This document shows, in pieces, positions 22,024 through 34,161 of a DNA stretch of 64,000 nt. This stretch comes from Larus michahellis (lineage: Eukaryota; Chordata; Aves; Charadriiformes; Laridae): positions 179,303,185 to 179,367,184 of the forward strand of contig NC_133896.1 of the NCBI RefSeq assembly GCF_964199755.1, read 5' to 3'. The notes under the pieces are model-generated. The model saw only the letters and a program-made list of their open reading frames with translations, ran no database searches and was not told where the DNA came from. Every line of letters starts with the position of its first letter. The stretch's first letter is position 1. Both the position numbers and the translations under genes were made by a program.

Positions 22024-24972
22024 AAACTAAACTTAAAAATTAAGTACTGCAATAATATGGTGCAGTGCCTAAATTCCTTTCCGTATCTAATCCCATATTA
22101 ATTTCAGACACTGTTTCTTTCTATCTATTAATGGAGTATGTTAATCATACTAGAAACACGTTTATTATAGCAATACTTTGTGAATAGTATTTTTTATTGT
22201 CTCAAAAAGAGCTATTTATAAACAAATTATATCTGAAGTAATTATGTCAAACAACAAATTTTGAAACTGTAATAGAAGAGACTTTGTTTTTAACATAATC
22301 ATGTCATGAAATTGGCTTGATGTATTTTAAAGCCTTATTTTCTTCTGTAAAAGCAAGCAAACAAACACAAAATGAAACAAACAATCAAGCAAAAATAATT
22401 CCTAATCTACCCAAGTAGTCTAGCCAAAGAGAGAAGAGAGACACAACACATACGACATATCCGGGTGAGTGCATCCGGATTTGAATGGAAAAGGGATTTG
22501 AGTTCTTTGAGAACTCAGGAGGCAGTCCTGAGTTCTTCTTTGGACTATACAACTCTGGATAAATTATCTTTGATGGTCTCAATGACAAACATTTCTATGA
22601 TAGAAAAATATATTAATTATAATACATGTTGTATTATTAATTTAAAATTTGTATACAGGAAGAGTAAATCTTCAGGCAGCTCAAACAAGGATTTAAAAAA
22701 AAAATAGAATTGGCTACATTTTTATGATTCTAGGTCATCTTATTAAATACCAGGCTAACATATTGCAAATGATTATCCTGTGTTTTTAATTAAAAAGAAA
22801 TCCTGAAAAACACTTCTTAAACCTTCTGGCTAGAAATTTTTGCAGGTTAAACTATACTCTTTAAATTAAATTAAAATAGCAGGAAGGAACAGCATTCTAT
22901 AAATCTTCTTCAGCGAACTCACAACCAGCTCTAACAGAAGACATGCATTTTGTGAAAAGGTTCCTTCTCTCTCTCGTCTGTTCTTTTCTTCTAGTTTCTT
23001 CCATTGCTTTGCCAGCGTACCATTACTAAAAGTCCATGAAGATCAAAAAGAATCTTTAGAATAACAGAAGGAACAATAGCATTGCGAAATGCTAAATCAA
23101 GTGCCAGTTTGTTTTTTTGTTTTTGTTTTTAATTTTACTTCTTAACCATTCTCCATCTCATTGTTTATATTACCATTTCTGTAGCATCACTGGCTTTCAA
23201 ACTTACAGGGCTTTTACTTCTCAGTTTCACTTGGCCAAAATTAGTCTGTACAAGGTGCTCTACAGGGCACACTAACAAGTTAGATTTCTATCCACCCAGC
23301 TAGATTTCTGTCAAGGAGGAATGATATGACATGGCAGTCTAAGGACATTAGGCTTTGCTTCAACAATTTATGCTGGACATGAACTTCATTGAATTTTAAA
23401 GTAAGGTTAACTGACTTGTTTGTCTAGGTATTCTTGCTAGCACCTATATAAATCTAAACGTGCAGATTATTTAAATTACAGGTAAAGAAGTACTGCCAAG
23501 GGAACTTAGTGACTGCAGTGCCATTCAATTTTCAAGTGCATAAAGGGCTCTGACATTACATTTCTATCTGTCCATAGACTACACTCAGCTCAGCTATGAG
23601 AGCTAGCACATTTAAGAATTTATGTTGTATAAACCCACCAACAGAATACACAGGCAAATCAGTGACTTCTACAGGATTCGAATACACTATAGCAAGAATA
23701 ACCTAAAACAGTACATAAAAAATTCCTAACAAATAGGCAATAGCTAATGAAATATGTCAAATATCAAGACAATAGTCGTTATTATAAGACAGGCATCTTT
23801 AGGTATCTTATGCAGCTGTCACTTGGGAAGGGCACAGGTACTGTGTCTATTTGTCATATCTGTCATATCTCTTTGAATGTCAAGGCAACTGGATGGTGCC
23901 TAATCTTACCATTGGCTATAATGTAAACCACAGTTTTTAGCTTTCAAAATCATATGTAATATGTAAGTGCATGCAAATTTTAGTGTGTGCAGCCTGGAGT
24001 TAATTCCTACCTTGTGTGACAGTATACCTACTTTATCCCATGTTCTTAGCAAATTCATTCTTCCGGCCACAGAACTATCCTTAAAAATCTGTCTTAATAC
24101 CTAGACTACATTTGAAAAGGGACATGAAGACAGTACGCAGGAACCAGAGAACATAGTCTGTGCATTTGCTCTATACATGAGCCGCAAGCCCAAAGACTTT
24201 TAACTGTGAGGCACATTCACAGGAGGATCAAGTTCTGGACAATATGTGTACAGAAAAACAGATCCACTGATGTGCTACTTCCACACTTTTAAGACATACA
24301 AATATGTTTTGGAGTTTAGTGAACAGATCTATAGTAATTAAATTATCAAGCATGTTTCAGCTATGTTTTCTTTCAGAAATAAATTATAAAATGTAATACG
24401 AAGCTAAAATAGAGATACTAATGTATCTCTATTCTCAAAGTTCTCAAAGTAAAGCAATTTGTGGTAATTTTCTGTATAGTTAAAATGGGGAGCACAGAAG
24501 GAATAATCAATACCTCTGGAACCGGAACTGACTTCGAGTGCACTTTTTAATTAATTTTTTAAATCACAGTTTGCTCTTAATAACATTTTAACATAATGAA
24601 ATCTTTTATTCTGCTTGTAGTGTTCACAAATGTACACTTATTTTTTGTTTAGCTAAAATCTTTCATTCTCCTACTTAATGGCAAATCTTCAGACAGAAAA
24701 TGCAAATATAATGGACTGCAAAATTGTCAGCCACAGCTTTGTAATTAACTTTTTTTTCTTACTCAAACTTTATAAGGATCATTTAAATGAAATGTAAAAG
24801 TCTACAACATCTGAAAACAGGAGTTAATTTTTTCTAATAAGAGAGATTTTAAAGTTCCTAAAGAAACAACCAACAACAACCAAGTAAAGCATGACATTAT
24901 AATGATGATGAGCTAGGTATGACAACAACATAGAAGTAAACTTTTTACTTAGGACTAGAGCATTTTAGAAAA
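22024..24972. other. AT-rich intergenic DNA
   Basis: No gene or repeat family recognised. A short perfect hairpin lies at 24409-24432, followed by a tandem 9-mer TTCTCAAAG twice. Confidence 0.5.
24409..24432. repeat. 10-bp perfect inverted repeat, 4-nt loop
   Basis: ATAGAGATAC at 24409-24418 pairs exactly with GTATCTCTAT at 24423-24432 around the loop TAAT. Two tandem copies of TTCTCAAAG follow at 24433-24450. Confidence 0.85.
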
Positions 24973-25318
24973 GGAATCACAGCATCACAGCATTGTAGGG
25001 GTTGGAAGGGACCTTCAGAGATCATCTAGTCCAACCCTTCTGCCAGAGCAGGGTCACCTAGAGCAGGTTGCACAGGAACGCATCCAGGCAGGTTTTGAAT
25101 ATCTTCAGAGAAGGAGACTCCACAACCCCTCTGGGCAGCCTGTTCCAGTGCTCTATCAGCCTCAAAATAACGAATTTTTCCTCATGTTGAGATGGAATTT
25201 CCTGTGTTCCAGTTTTTTCCCATTGCCCCTTGTCATGTCACCGGGCACCACTGAAATGAGTTTGGCCCCATCCTCTAGACACCCACCCTTTAGATATTTA
25301 GAAGCAAAACCACAAGGT
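24973..25318 (-). mobile_element. CR1 LINE 3' end, minus strand
   Basis: The plus strand shows the reversed CR1 order: GGAATCACAGCATCACAGC tail, GGTTGGAAGGGACCTTCAG, ATCATCTAGTCCAACCC, AGCAGGGTCACCTAGAGCAG, CTCTGGGCAGCCTGTTCC, then GCCCCTTGTC and ACTGAAATGAGTTTGGCCCC. Well preserved at the tail, fading near 25318. The frame at 25148-25387 is antisense CR1 and not a gene. Confidence 0.93.
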
Positions 25319-25588
25319 TATTACAGATTTTTGACATCTCTCAAAATGCCAAATACTATTAGCATTGTTACTGGAAAATTTAGCTGACTACAGCTATGTT
25401 AGGAAGAGGGGCACAAAAGTGATGGACACTTGTCACTATTTCTGCTATAATCAATCTTTTAGTATTGGTATTTTGGTCCTCCTAGTTACCTATGTTAAAA
25501 GTGCAATAAAAAGTCTGTACTTAAAAGGTGTCCTTAGGCATGAAGATTGGCTTTAAATAGCTGTGAAGTTACGTAAAAGGTGGAATCT
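25319..25588. other. intergenic DNA between CR1 and LTR
   Basis: Short stretch of ordinary sequence between the CR1 tail and the candidate LTR. Nothing recognised. Confidence 0.45.
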
Positions 25589-26293
25589 TGTTAGGGCTGC
25601 AAGACCATGACCAGACTGCTGGCTGGACCCTGCCCCGAGATTACGTTAACTGAGCAGGATGTGACATGACATGGGAAACTGCTAGATGTAATAGATAACA
25701 GTGTGAGAAGCTGAGAGAGCACCATGAGGCACGGCAGGGGTGCACAGGTGCTTAATGCAGAGCTATCTGAGAAATGACTGAACTTCACAGGTAATTGGAG
25801 GGAATACTGGGGACCTTCATGATGGTAGTATCTTGCAGGCCAGCAGTGCCAAGGTAATGACATCAGCAATACCCTACAAGGCTGAGGTTCCCTAAGTGAT
25901 GGTAACAGAAATATCTGATTTGGATAAAGATGTAGCAAAACTGGGACCAATAGGGAAAAGCCAATTGAGGACAGCTGGGAGGAGATTGGGGGCATAGAAA
26001 GGGAGGCAGAAAGATAAAGGAAGACAAGTAATAAGGTATGCTAATATTGAAATTCCTGCTGTCTGGGTGTATCTGCTGGGCAGCCCCGCACTTGATCGCT
26101 GTAGCCTAAATCTGGACAGTAGACAAAGCCTGTTGCTCTGAGCATTAACAGAGGAGTGAACCCTGCAGGCAGGACAGACTGGGCAGGGTTGTCTCCCTGG
26201 CTAACAGGAGCACACTGGGACAGGAAAATAAATAGTATCTCCAGGTCAGGTCTTGTTCCTGACAGCATCCACATCTGCCCATCACTTCTAACA
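25589..26293 (+). mobile_element. probable solo LTR of an endogenous retrovirus
   Basis: The block starts TGTTAG (25589-25594) and ends CTAACA (26288-26293), exact inverted termini with the TG...CA rule of LTRs. Inside are two CCAAT boxes (near 25947 and 25961), an A/G-rich stretch that could hold a weak TATA, and an AATAAA polyadenylation signal at 26227-26232, about 60 bases from the end, as in an R-U5 layout. The composition is less AT-rich than the flanks. No viral coding sequence adjoins it and no clear target-site duplication is visible, so an old solo LTR is inferred. I do not recognise the family. Confidence 0.5.
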
Positions 26294-29200
26294 AGTATAA
26301 TATTTTGACACAAACCTTGCCATGCAATTCATGCAACTGAGATTCCAGTTTTTTTAGCCGATGATGTAATTCTGAATAAGAAAAAGGCACTCGCTGGAAA
26401 AGTAGTATCAATGTTTATTGATCCCGAGAGGTCAAAGCAAGACGTTTCTTAAATTATTTTTTAAAAATCACTATGATTCATGGTTTAGTATTTCTCCAAG
26501 CACAATTAACAATTTGTACATCTAATAGTACCAGAATGCTTCTTTCTTTGACTTCCAAACAGATGGAGATGTGAAACAGGCAAAAGGATATCAACAAAGA
26601 CTATGCATGCACATGGGATAGATTAAACTACTAGAAAAATTTTGCCTGATATCTGAGACAATTCATTTCCAGTACCTGAGGAAGACTACCATCTTGAATT
26701 TATTGTGCTTAAATGGCACTTAGTCACTTTAACATTTGGTAATGCATGCATACACATATACAACATTGCTGGACTGCAACTCTCTTAAATGATATCAGCA
26801 AAAAGGCTATAATACATAAATACATAAAATATACTGTGGCAAGAAGACAGAAAATTCTGTTCAAAAGTATTCATTAAATTTCTTATTCTGTTTTTTTTTT
26901 TTTCATGGTGTCTTTATGATCTACATGGAGAACTTTCAATATTCAATGCCTATGTTGAAAAAAATACAGAATAAACTGCAAAAAATGCAATTTATTGAGC
27001 TGAGAATCAAACGCTTCGCCTGTTGTAGAATCTATTGCTTCAAGACTAAATATTTATTACCTTCATCTTTATTATCAAGCAAACTTCAACAAGCCTAAAA
27101 ATATTCTGCATACCTTTTTCTCCCTCCTCCTCTAAATCATCTACTTTCTGTACAAAATGCTTGGGTCATATGTGTTTACTAATCGAAAACATTTTCACCT
27201 CATTTACCTTTGAATCCTACATCTAGCTCCAAAGAAGACATTAAATTTAGGGAGCAACATACGATGAATGCAAAGAAGGAAGAACATAAACTTTCAGGAG
27301 GAAGCAATAGAAGTCCACCCCATTAATGATAATTTCTTTTCCTGATTAGAAACAATTAAACATGGATTGAAGAAAATGAAAGTTCCCCCCACCTTCTCTT
27401 CTATAGATTTACCCTCCATTTTTAATATTATGAAATTCCATCAAGAATTTGGTCCTGCAGCACTTTAGTATATTCAATAAAGAAATAAAATTTATCAAAA
27501 TATAGAACACAGAATATTTCAAATTTCATACAGTACAGGACAGAGGAAAAAAATCTACTGCATGATCAAATTATAGGATAATATAAAATTATTTTAAGAG
27601 ATGAAGAAGGAAGGGGTAATATGTAGGCAGATTTAAAAAAAAAAAATTGGTTAAGACATACAAAGTCCCCCCCAACAAAAAGAAATAAATAATTGCATAA
27701 TCTGATATATTTTTAGTATAATGAATATCAGTTTTAAATGTATGGGAAAGCATTCAGCTATCCATTACTAGTTTCTTTTTCCTCGTGAACATGAATCATA
27801 TTCTTTGAAATAGTCATATTTCAGCAACTCTGACATTGAAACATCATTTTCAAAGGTATCTTTGAAATGGTCCCTTGTCTTTTCAAGGTGCCATGAAAGT
27901 TGCACCCTCAATGGCACTTTACTGTCCACTGCTGAATGCGTGAATGGTGGCAGTGACTTAGGAACTCCTAAGTATACAATGCTTCCCAAATTAACTCATC
28001 GCCTTGCACAAGTGCCTTGTTCAACACTCGTGCTTACATTTGTTCAAAGAAAACAAAAAAAAAAAAAAGAAAAAAAAATTGAATTATGTGCGAAAATCCA
28101 GAAATCAACTAGAAAAAGACCTGGACTTACATGTAAATAATGACTTTTTATGTTTTTCAGCATATTTCATCAAATTGAGTTCTGCATTTGTGTTCTTATC
28201 AACAGAAATGTCCCAGATGCTTTATGACCAGTTACAAAAAAAAAAAGGGGGGGGGATAAAAGAAAGGTCATACAATAAACTCCACTGTAATTTGGTCAAA
28301 ACCTCATGAGGGGGCTTTCAGCTCTGAAACTGTCTTTAATGAAGACACCTAACTGATGTCTGTTTTGATTTCAACTCCTGTAGGTGGCACTTTCAGAGAA
28401 ATCCTTTTCTTCTTAGTTGTGATTTTATATTTCTATTGTCTTCAGGTTTTCTGCCCATCAGTAGGTGGGAGTCCTTATTTTCAACCATGTGATACGCTAT
28501 AAATGTAACTAAGATCCTAATTTAACCTTAAAAATTAAATGTTCAACCTGGATACCTAACATAGATGTTGTGGCACTAAGGCTTATAAATTTTTTTTCTG
28601 GGTCTCCACTACCTGGCTTTTCAGTTGTTTGAAATGGAAAATGTAAAGTAAATACAACATATTATTACTTTCCATGCCACCTATGTGAATAAAAATGCAT
28701 TCTATATTGGGGTGTTTTCCAATAAATGTTTACTGCCAAATGTTAATGAATACTAATTTACATTTAATCAGGACGGTTTTCACATAAATTCCAATTAATG
28801 AGAATACATTTTTCTATTGCCAAGAGATAAGTGGTGTTCAACAAAGTTTAAAGTATATCTGAAATTCAAATGTGATTTTGATGCACATTTTACTAAATAG
28901 ATATTAAAAGGTATATGAGCTAGTTTATTCAACAGTGACATACAGCCTACTTAACAAAGAGGTCTAATTTATGATTAAATGTCAGGTGCTTTGTGAGTCA
29001 GAGCACCTGTAGTTCTTAAGTTCTCTGGCAGTCTCTTGAGAAAATCAGCGGGCAGCTATCTTTAAAAGTACTAAGATAAATATTCACAAATCAAAAAATT
29101 ATATTTGACATTGAAGAAGTTTCATTTTTTTTTCTTTTGGAAAATGTGTTATTTCTCCCTAAAAATTAGAAATTATACCAATGTTAAGAAATTAACTTTC

Positions 29201-29744
29201 AAAAATTTGTGAAGACACGTTTAATACTGATCTTGAAATCCATGTTTTATTACACTTGAGCGTGTGTTATCTCTAAATGTTCTAATTATTTTCATTGACA
29301 ATAATTACAAATTTTAATACAATAAAACCGATACTTCATATGCAAATGTACACCACAAAAATTACAGTACACTAGTGTCACCCTTGACCAATGGGTTCAG
29401 CTGTTTGTGATCTAAGGCTTAGTTTTCTGCAGCACAGCTGTGTGACTTTGGCAGAGTTTTGCTGAGAAAATTGTTTTAAGTGTGAGAAAGTAAGTGGTCT
29501 AAGGCCATGGAAGATTAAAAAAAAAGAGGGTATAGGGGAAAGGAAGAAGTGTAGGTGTTGAGACAATGATAATCAGCAGGTTGGAGACTCAGTATGAAAA
29601 ATGCTGACATGAAAAGGTATAAAATCCTGAAAAAAAATCAGCAACAGCAAGGATCAGCCTCTCGAAGAAGGCTCTTCCCCTCCTGCGTATTGGGTAAGGA
29701 TTACTTCTGTGGTATTTTTGCGATATAAGGTCAATATGAGGGTG
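26294..29744. other. AT-rich intergenic DNA
   Basis: No gene recognised. A-rich runs occur near 28052-28078, and an A11 run joined to a G9 run lies at 28236-28255. Frames up to 101 codons around 28.0 kb exist only because of the A-runs. Confidence 0.5.
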
Positions 29745-29865
29745 TTGCCGGATGCTCCCTTTGTCAAATGATTTCAGTCCTTTGTGTCCCAGTTTTTCCA
29801 TCTGTAAAGTAGTTGTACAGATTCTGATTGCTTTCATTAAGTGTTTTGATATATGTCAATCTCAT
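29745..29865 (+). mobile_element. MIR-like CORE-SINE remnant
   Basis: CTTTGTGTCCCAGTTTTTCC followed by ATCTGTAAAG matches the conserved 3' part of the MIR SINE (CTCAGTTTCC and ATCTGTAAAATGG in the consensus I recall). The part before it, TTTGTCAAATGATTTCAG, aligns with the MIR GGGCAAGTTACTTAAC segment, and the part after, ATTAAGTGTTTTGATATATG, with ATTAAATGAGTTAATATATG. MIR is an ancient amniote SINE, so a strongly decayed copy in a bird is expected. Boundaries are approximate. Confidence 0.6.
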
Positions 29866-30271
29866 TAAGAGCTACATATAATTAGTACTCTATTAGTATA
29901 ACATTCTTGAATAGACATCTTTTTATAAAAAAAAAAAATAATGTAACATTTTACCCACCTCTTATTTCATGACATGTCCCACGAGTGATTTACCAAGACA
30001 CGCTCCCCCTGCCCCATCTTGGTCCTGTTCTACAAATCAAAACCAAGCTCCTGGATTAATCTGATTACTCAGCATTTAAGCTGTATTTAATATATTTTAA
30101 AATAAGTATTGCCTTTTGTAGGTTACAAAGAAAAGACTGACAGGTACACCTCAGTAGGATGAAAAAAAAAGAAGTCAAATCCTACTATTTTCTTCCTGTC
30201 AAGGCATTAAAGCCAATGTTATGAGTATTGACTTACCTTTTGAATTTAGATGCTTGGAATTCAAAGTCTAA
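29866..30271. other. AT-rich intergenic DNA
   Basis: No recognised feature. An A12 run lies near 29927-29938. Confidence 0.45.
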
Positions 30272-30484
30272 TACTTCACTGAGAGGATGGTTGGTCGCAG
30301 GAACAGACTCCCTAGGGACATGGTCGTGGCGTCATGCCTGTCAGAGTTCAAGGCGCATCTGGACAACACTCTCAGTCATGTGGTTTAGTTTGAAGTAGTC
30401 CTGCAAGAAGCAGGGAGTTGGACTTCATGATCCTTATGTGTCCCTTTGAACTTGAGATATTCTATGATCCTATGCTTCTATGAC
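30272..30484 (+). mobile_element. CR1 LINE 3' end, plus strand
   Basis: GAGAGGATGGTTGGTCGCAG, AACAGACTCCCTAGGGACAT, GTTCAAGGCGCATCTGGACA and GTTGGACTTCATGATCC are the usual CR1 3' landmarks, and the tail reads TATTCTATGATCCTATGC followed by TTCTATGA. About 210 bases of a diverged copy; no coding frame remains. Confidence 0.85.
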
Positions 30485-33400
30485 TATTAACAGCCCAGCC
30501 AGGTGAGACTCATCAGGGATCCGTATTAAGGATGACAAGCACATTAATGCTTTCCACATGGTAGCTTATTGGTTGCAGCTATCTACCACATATATTAGCC
30601 AACAAATAACTGCTTTCCACTCCTAAGCTGTCCATATCTTACTGTCTCTTGCTTTGTGACAGAAGAAGCCCAAATGAAGTGACCTGGAAAGAGGGTTACC
30701 CCTGGAACAGTAAGGCTAACCTAGCCTTCACAATTATTATCCTAAGGAAATTTGAACTACTTGAAATCTACAACTTGAAATCTACAAACAAGGATGAAAA
30801 CTAGTCAAGGTTTTCTACTTTTAAAATTTATTAACATAACTAATATTTCAAGAACTGCAGTTTAAGATAATTTCCATTATAGAAAATAGCTTGTTTGAGG
30901 CATTACTATGATGTGACTTAGAATTTAAAAGAGCTTTAAGTTCTTGTATATAGGCTATTGTCATGGTGATTTTAAATTGGAACAATTTTGAGTATGCTTC
31001 TATTTTGTTTTGGGCCTACAGTTTCTTCAAATGTATCCTAAATAATATGAAAATTAAATTGTACTAGTATAATTGATTTTGTTTGAACTATGGTTTTATA
31101 CCTCATTAAACAACATTTCATAAATGTATTTGCTACTACACTATGAAGAAAAGACAAAACAAATTTGTTTTAATACCACTCAGTAACACTTTTTGAAAGA
31201 ATACCATGTATCTTGCTGCAGTTTTTATACTTGTGAAGGTCAGAAATATTTGGGGTTTTTTTTTATTCTTTAGATTGCTTGGAACGTCTACAGTATACTC
31301 GATGTCAGCCATAATACTGTTAAAACAGGGATATCTGAATGTTGTTACTTTTCTTTCACTTTCCCTTTCTACATTCATGTATGTCAGCATTACATATTGA
31401 CATTCATATATTTGCAAAAATACATACGAATAGCACAGTCAAAGTCTGTACAGTAACCCCCTTAACATTTTCCACTTCTGCACATAAATTCACATACTCA
31501 ACTGGTTTAAAAGGAGAGTGTCTCACCGAATAGATAAATTTTACTGGCAAAGAAATTGCTATTTTATCCTTTTTCGTCTGTGTGCTATTCATAAAATTGT
31601 GATTGTAGAACATATTTTTCTTTGAAGGCAAAGCAGTAGTAAAAATAATGTTGAGAAAAAGACAAGAGCACCCTGACTTCCAGGACAAAGAAATGAGACA
31701 TGAGCTACCACAATATAACTTCAAATGCCTATTCTCCAAATGTATACTTTTGTTCATATTTTGTGCACTGTAAACTTAAACTCAGAATATTACCTAAAAT
31801 AATACATCTCTTGAACACCATCAGAGACTCATGTTTAGCATTAAACCTAAATGAATGATGAACCAATATGAACAAAATAATTGAGTTGTTTTCATATTTA
31901 GCAAAACAGTAGAGGAATGTAAATTTAAAAATGGCATTTCCAGAAAAGTTTTGACCAGAGTTAAGAATTTCAGCTCTAAGAAAACAATATCATTATTCTT
32001 TTGAAAATTATTGTGTTGATCTGAAATGATTGCAAAAAAAAAAAAAAAAGGCAAAAAAAAAAAACAAAGAAAGAAAACTCTGAAATACACAAACAAAACA
32101 TGATTGCTTTTATTAAAGACGGCAGTAGTGGTTAAGTAAAGACATTTATCTGTCCATTTTCAGACTTCTAAGATCAAGTACAATGGATTAGAACTACATT
32201 CTGTTTCTTCTCCACAATTACCTTCTATGTACAGCTGAACAAAAGCATTAACTTTCAATTAAATGAAATTTAAAAAAAAATAAAAATCATAAAATTGAAA
32301 CTTTGGATACAATTAATTTTCTTTAACTCTGACATACATTGTAGATGTTTAAATAACAGCTCCTCACCTTAGTCTAGTATTGCAGTTAACAGTGATAACT
32401 TCCAGAGATCGCTTCATATCACCCTTGACAGATGTTTGAGACAGCTACTATGAACCACCCTTTGGAGATGTTGTCTTCTTCCCACTGATTATGAAGAAAA
32501 CTCATAGTGACCAGTTCAGACACAATCAGAAAATATTGTAACCTGGGTTGCGTAGCTGAACAACAGTATTGAAAAAGCACCTTAGGGAAAAGTCAAAGGG
32601 CTCAATTATACTCGAGGATGAAAAAGAACAAGGGAAAGGTTTTTACTCTTGATTGTCTACAATGCTTAACTGATAATTTACTACTGGCTCTTTTTTGCAC
32701 ATCTGTCCTAAGTTATTTTCAAGACTTATCTGTCATTAAAATGCCTAAGTGTAAGCAGTCTTTTTCCATTTGACTACTGGGCTAATATTCATTCCCTTGC
32801 TTCAGTAAATTAACAGCAGCCAGGACAGCCAAGGCACAGGAATGGAAAACATCCTGTCAGTTTATCGGAAGCAAAAGGATAGACAAGAAAGAGTTGAGTC
32901 ATTACTTAAGGAGCACCAAACAGTATTGATGCTGGGAAGGATGAAGCTTTTACATTTACCGTTTTCATTAAGGAGGTTATGCATGAATGGACATCACACC
33001 AACACAGGTTAAGGAAAAAAAGTTACTTATCTAAGTCAGATGAAATTTCATCAGGTTGATGAAATTTTCTGCAGAGTACTTAGAAGAATGGCCAAGGGAA
33101 TCTCATGTTAGCATTAGCTTTGAGAACAGAAAGAGAATAAATGATCTTCCAGAAGATTAGAAAAGGGCAAACATAATTATTTTTTTTTAAAGGAGGAAAA
33201 AGGCCACAGTTACCTAGCTCCAGTTGATGAAAAATATGTTAGCACAAAGATACGGAAAATCAAAAGGTGTTTATTGTCAGCCAATAAATCATACTGTAAC
33301 AAACAAATTTCCTTCAACACGATACTTCATCTCATTAGTATGTTAAAAATAATAGGTATTTCAAATAGTGCCTGGTACTATTTTCTTAAATGACCTAGAA

Positions 33401-34161
33401 AATTACAGTGAAGAAAAATCTGCTGCAAGGTAAGTGTATAAATGGCTGGAAAACTGTACGCAGATGTTATTCATTGCTCACAGTAGAACAAGAAAAAATG
33501 TTGAGTGCGTTTACATATGCATTTGTCTTTACTTCAGTGCTGTTTAATACATTTATCATTTTATAATAGAAAACAAAGTACACCATTCAATTTGCAGATC
33601 ACTTCAGACTGGACTAGGCTTTGGAGACCACATTAAAATTCAAATGATCTTGAGAAAAACCCCAAACAGAATGTTTGCTGACAGTAATGCACTTTTAGCT
33701 TAAAAGAATATGAAAGATTGTTGTTAGCTTCCCTTAAAAACTACAGCCTGATTGTCTACGTGAATGTTTGGGGCAAATAAGAAAATCACCCAAAAGGTTA
33801 CCAGAATGATTCTATCAATTAGGATTTTCTTCAGTCCTTTACTTTAGATCATCAGAAATAATAAGTTTTCTTTTTTGTACATTTTTTCTTACTAAAGTTC
33901 AAGCATATCTAAAGATATTACTTCAAACTGCTCATACAACTCCTATTGGAAAGGTAATACATGTTCTGGCCACCACAGAGGCCTAAATACTCATCATCTT
34001 TGTTAATTATGCCTCCTTATTAGTTATATGTTGTAGCAGTCCAACTGCCAAACTCAAGTTATACCAAAATAAAGAAAATTATGTCAGTCCTTATTTCATA
34101 TACTTACAGCTATGAACAACATATCACAGCTCAACTTTGCATCTATATTTACTTTTTTGAA
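30485..34161. other. AT-rich intergenic DNA
   Basis: No gene or repeat family recognised. A 14-bp tandem duplication lies at 30759-30786, and A-rich runs near 32033-32080 produce artefactual frames. Confidence 0.5.

Noticed and set aside
25591..26411. Minus-strand frames of 88-134 codons
   Set aside because: They lie in the candidate LTR and its flank and have no motif. They are read antisense to the LTR signals.
29425..29465. Second MIR-like piece (CAGCTGTGTGACTTTGGCAG)
   Set aside because: It resembles the MIR middle segment, but the sequence on both sides does not continue the element, so support is too weak for a call.
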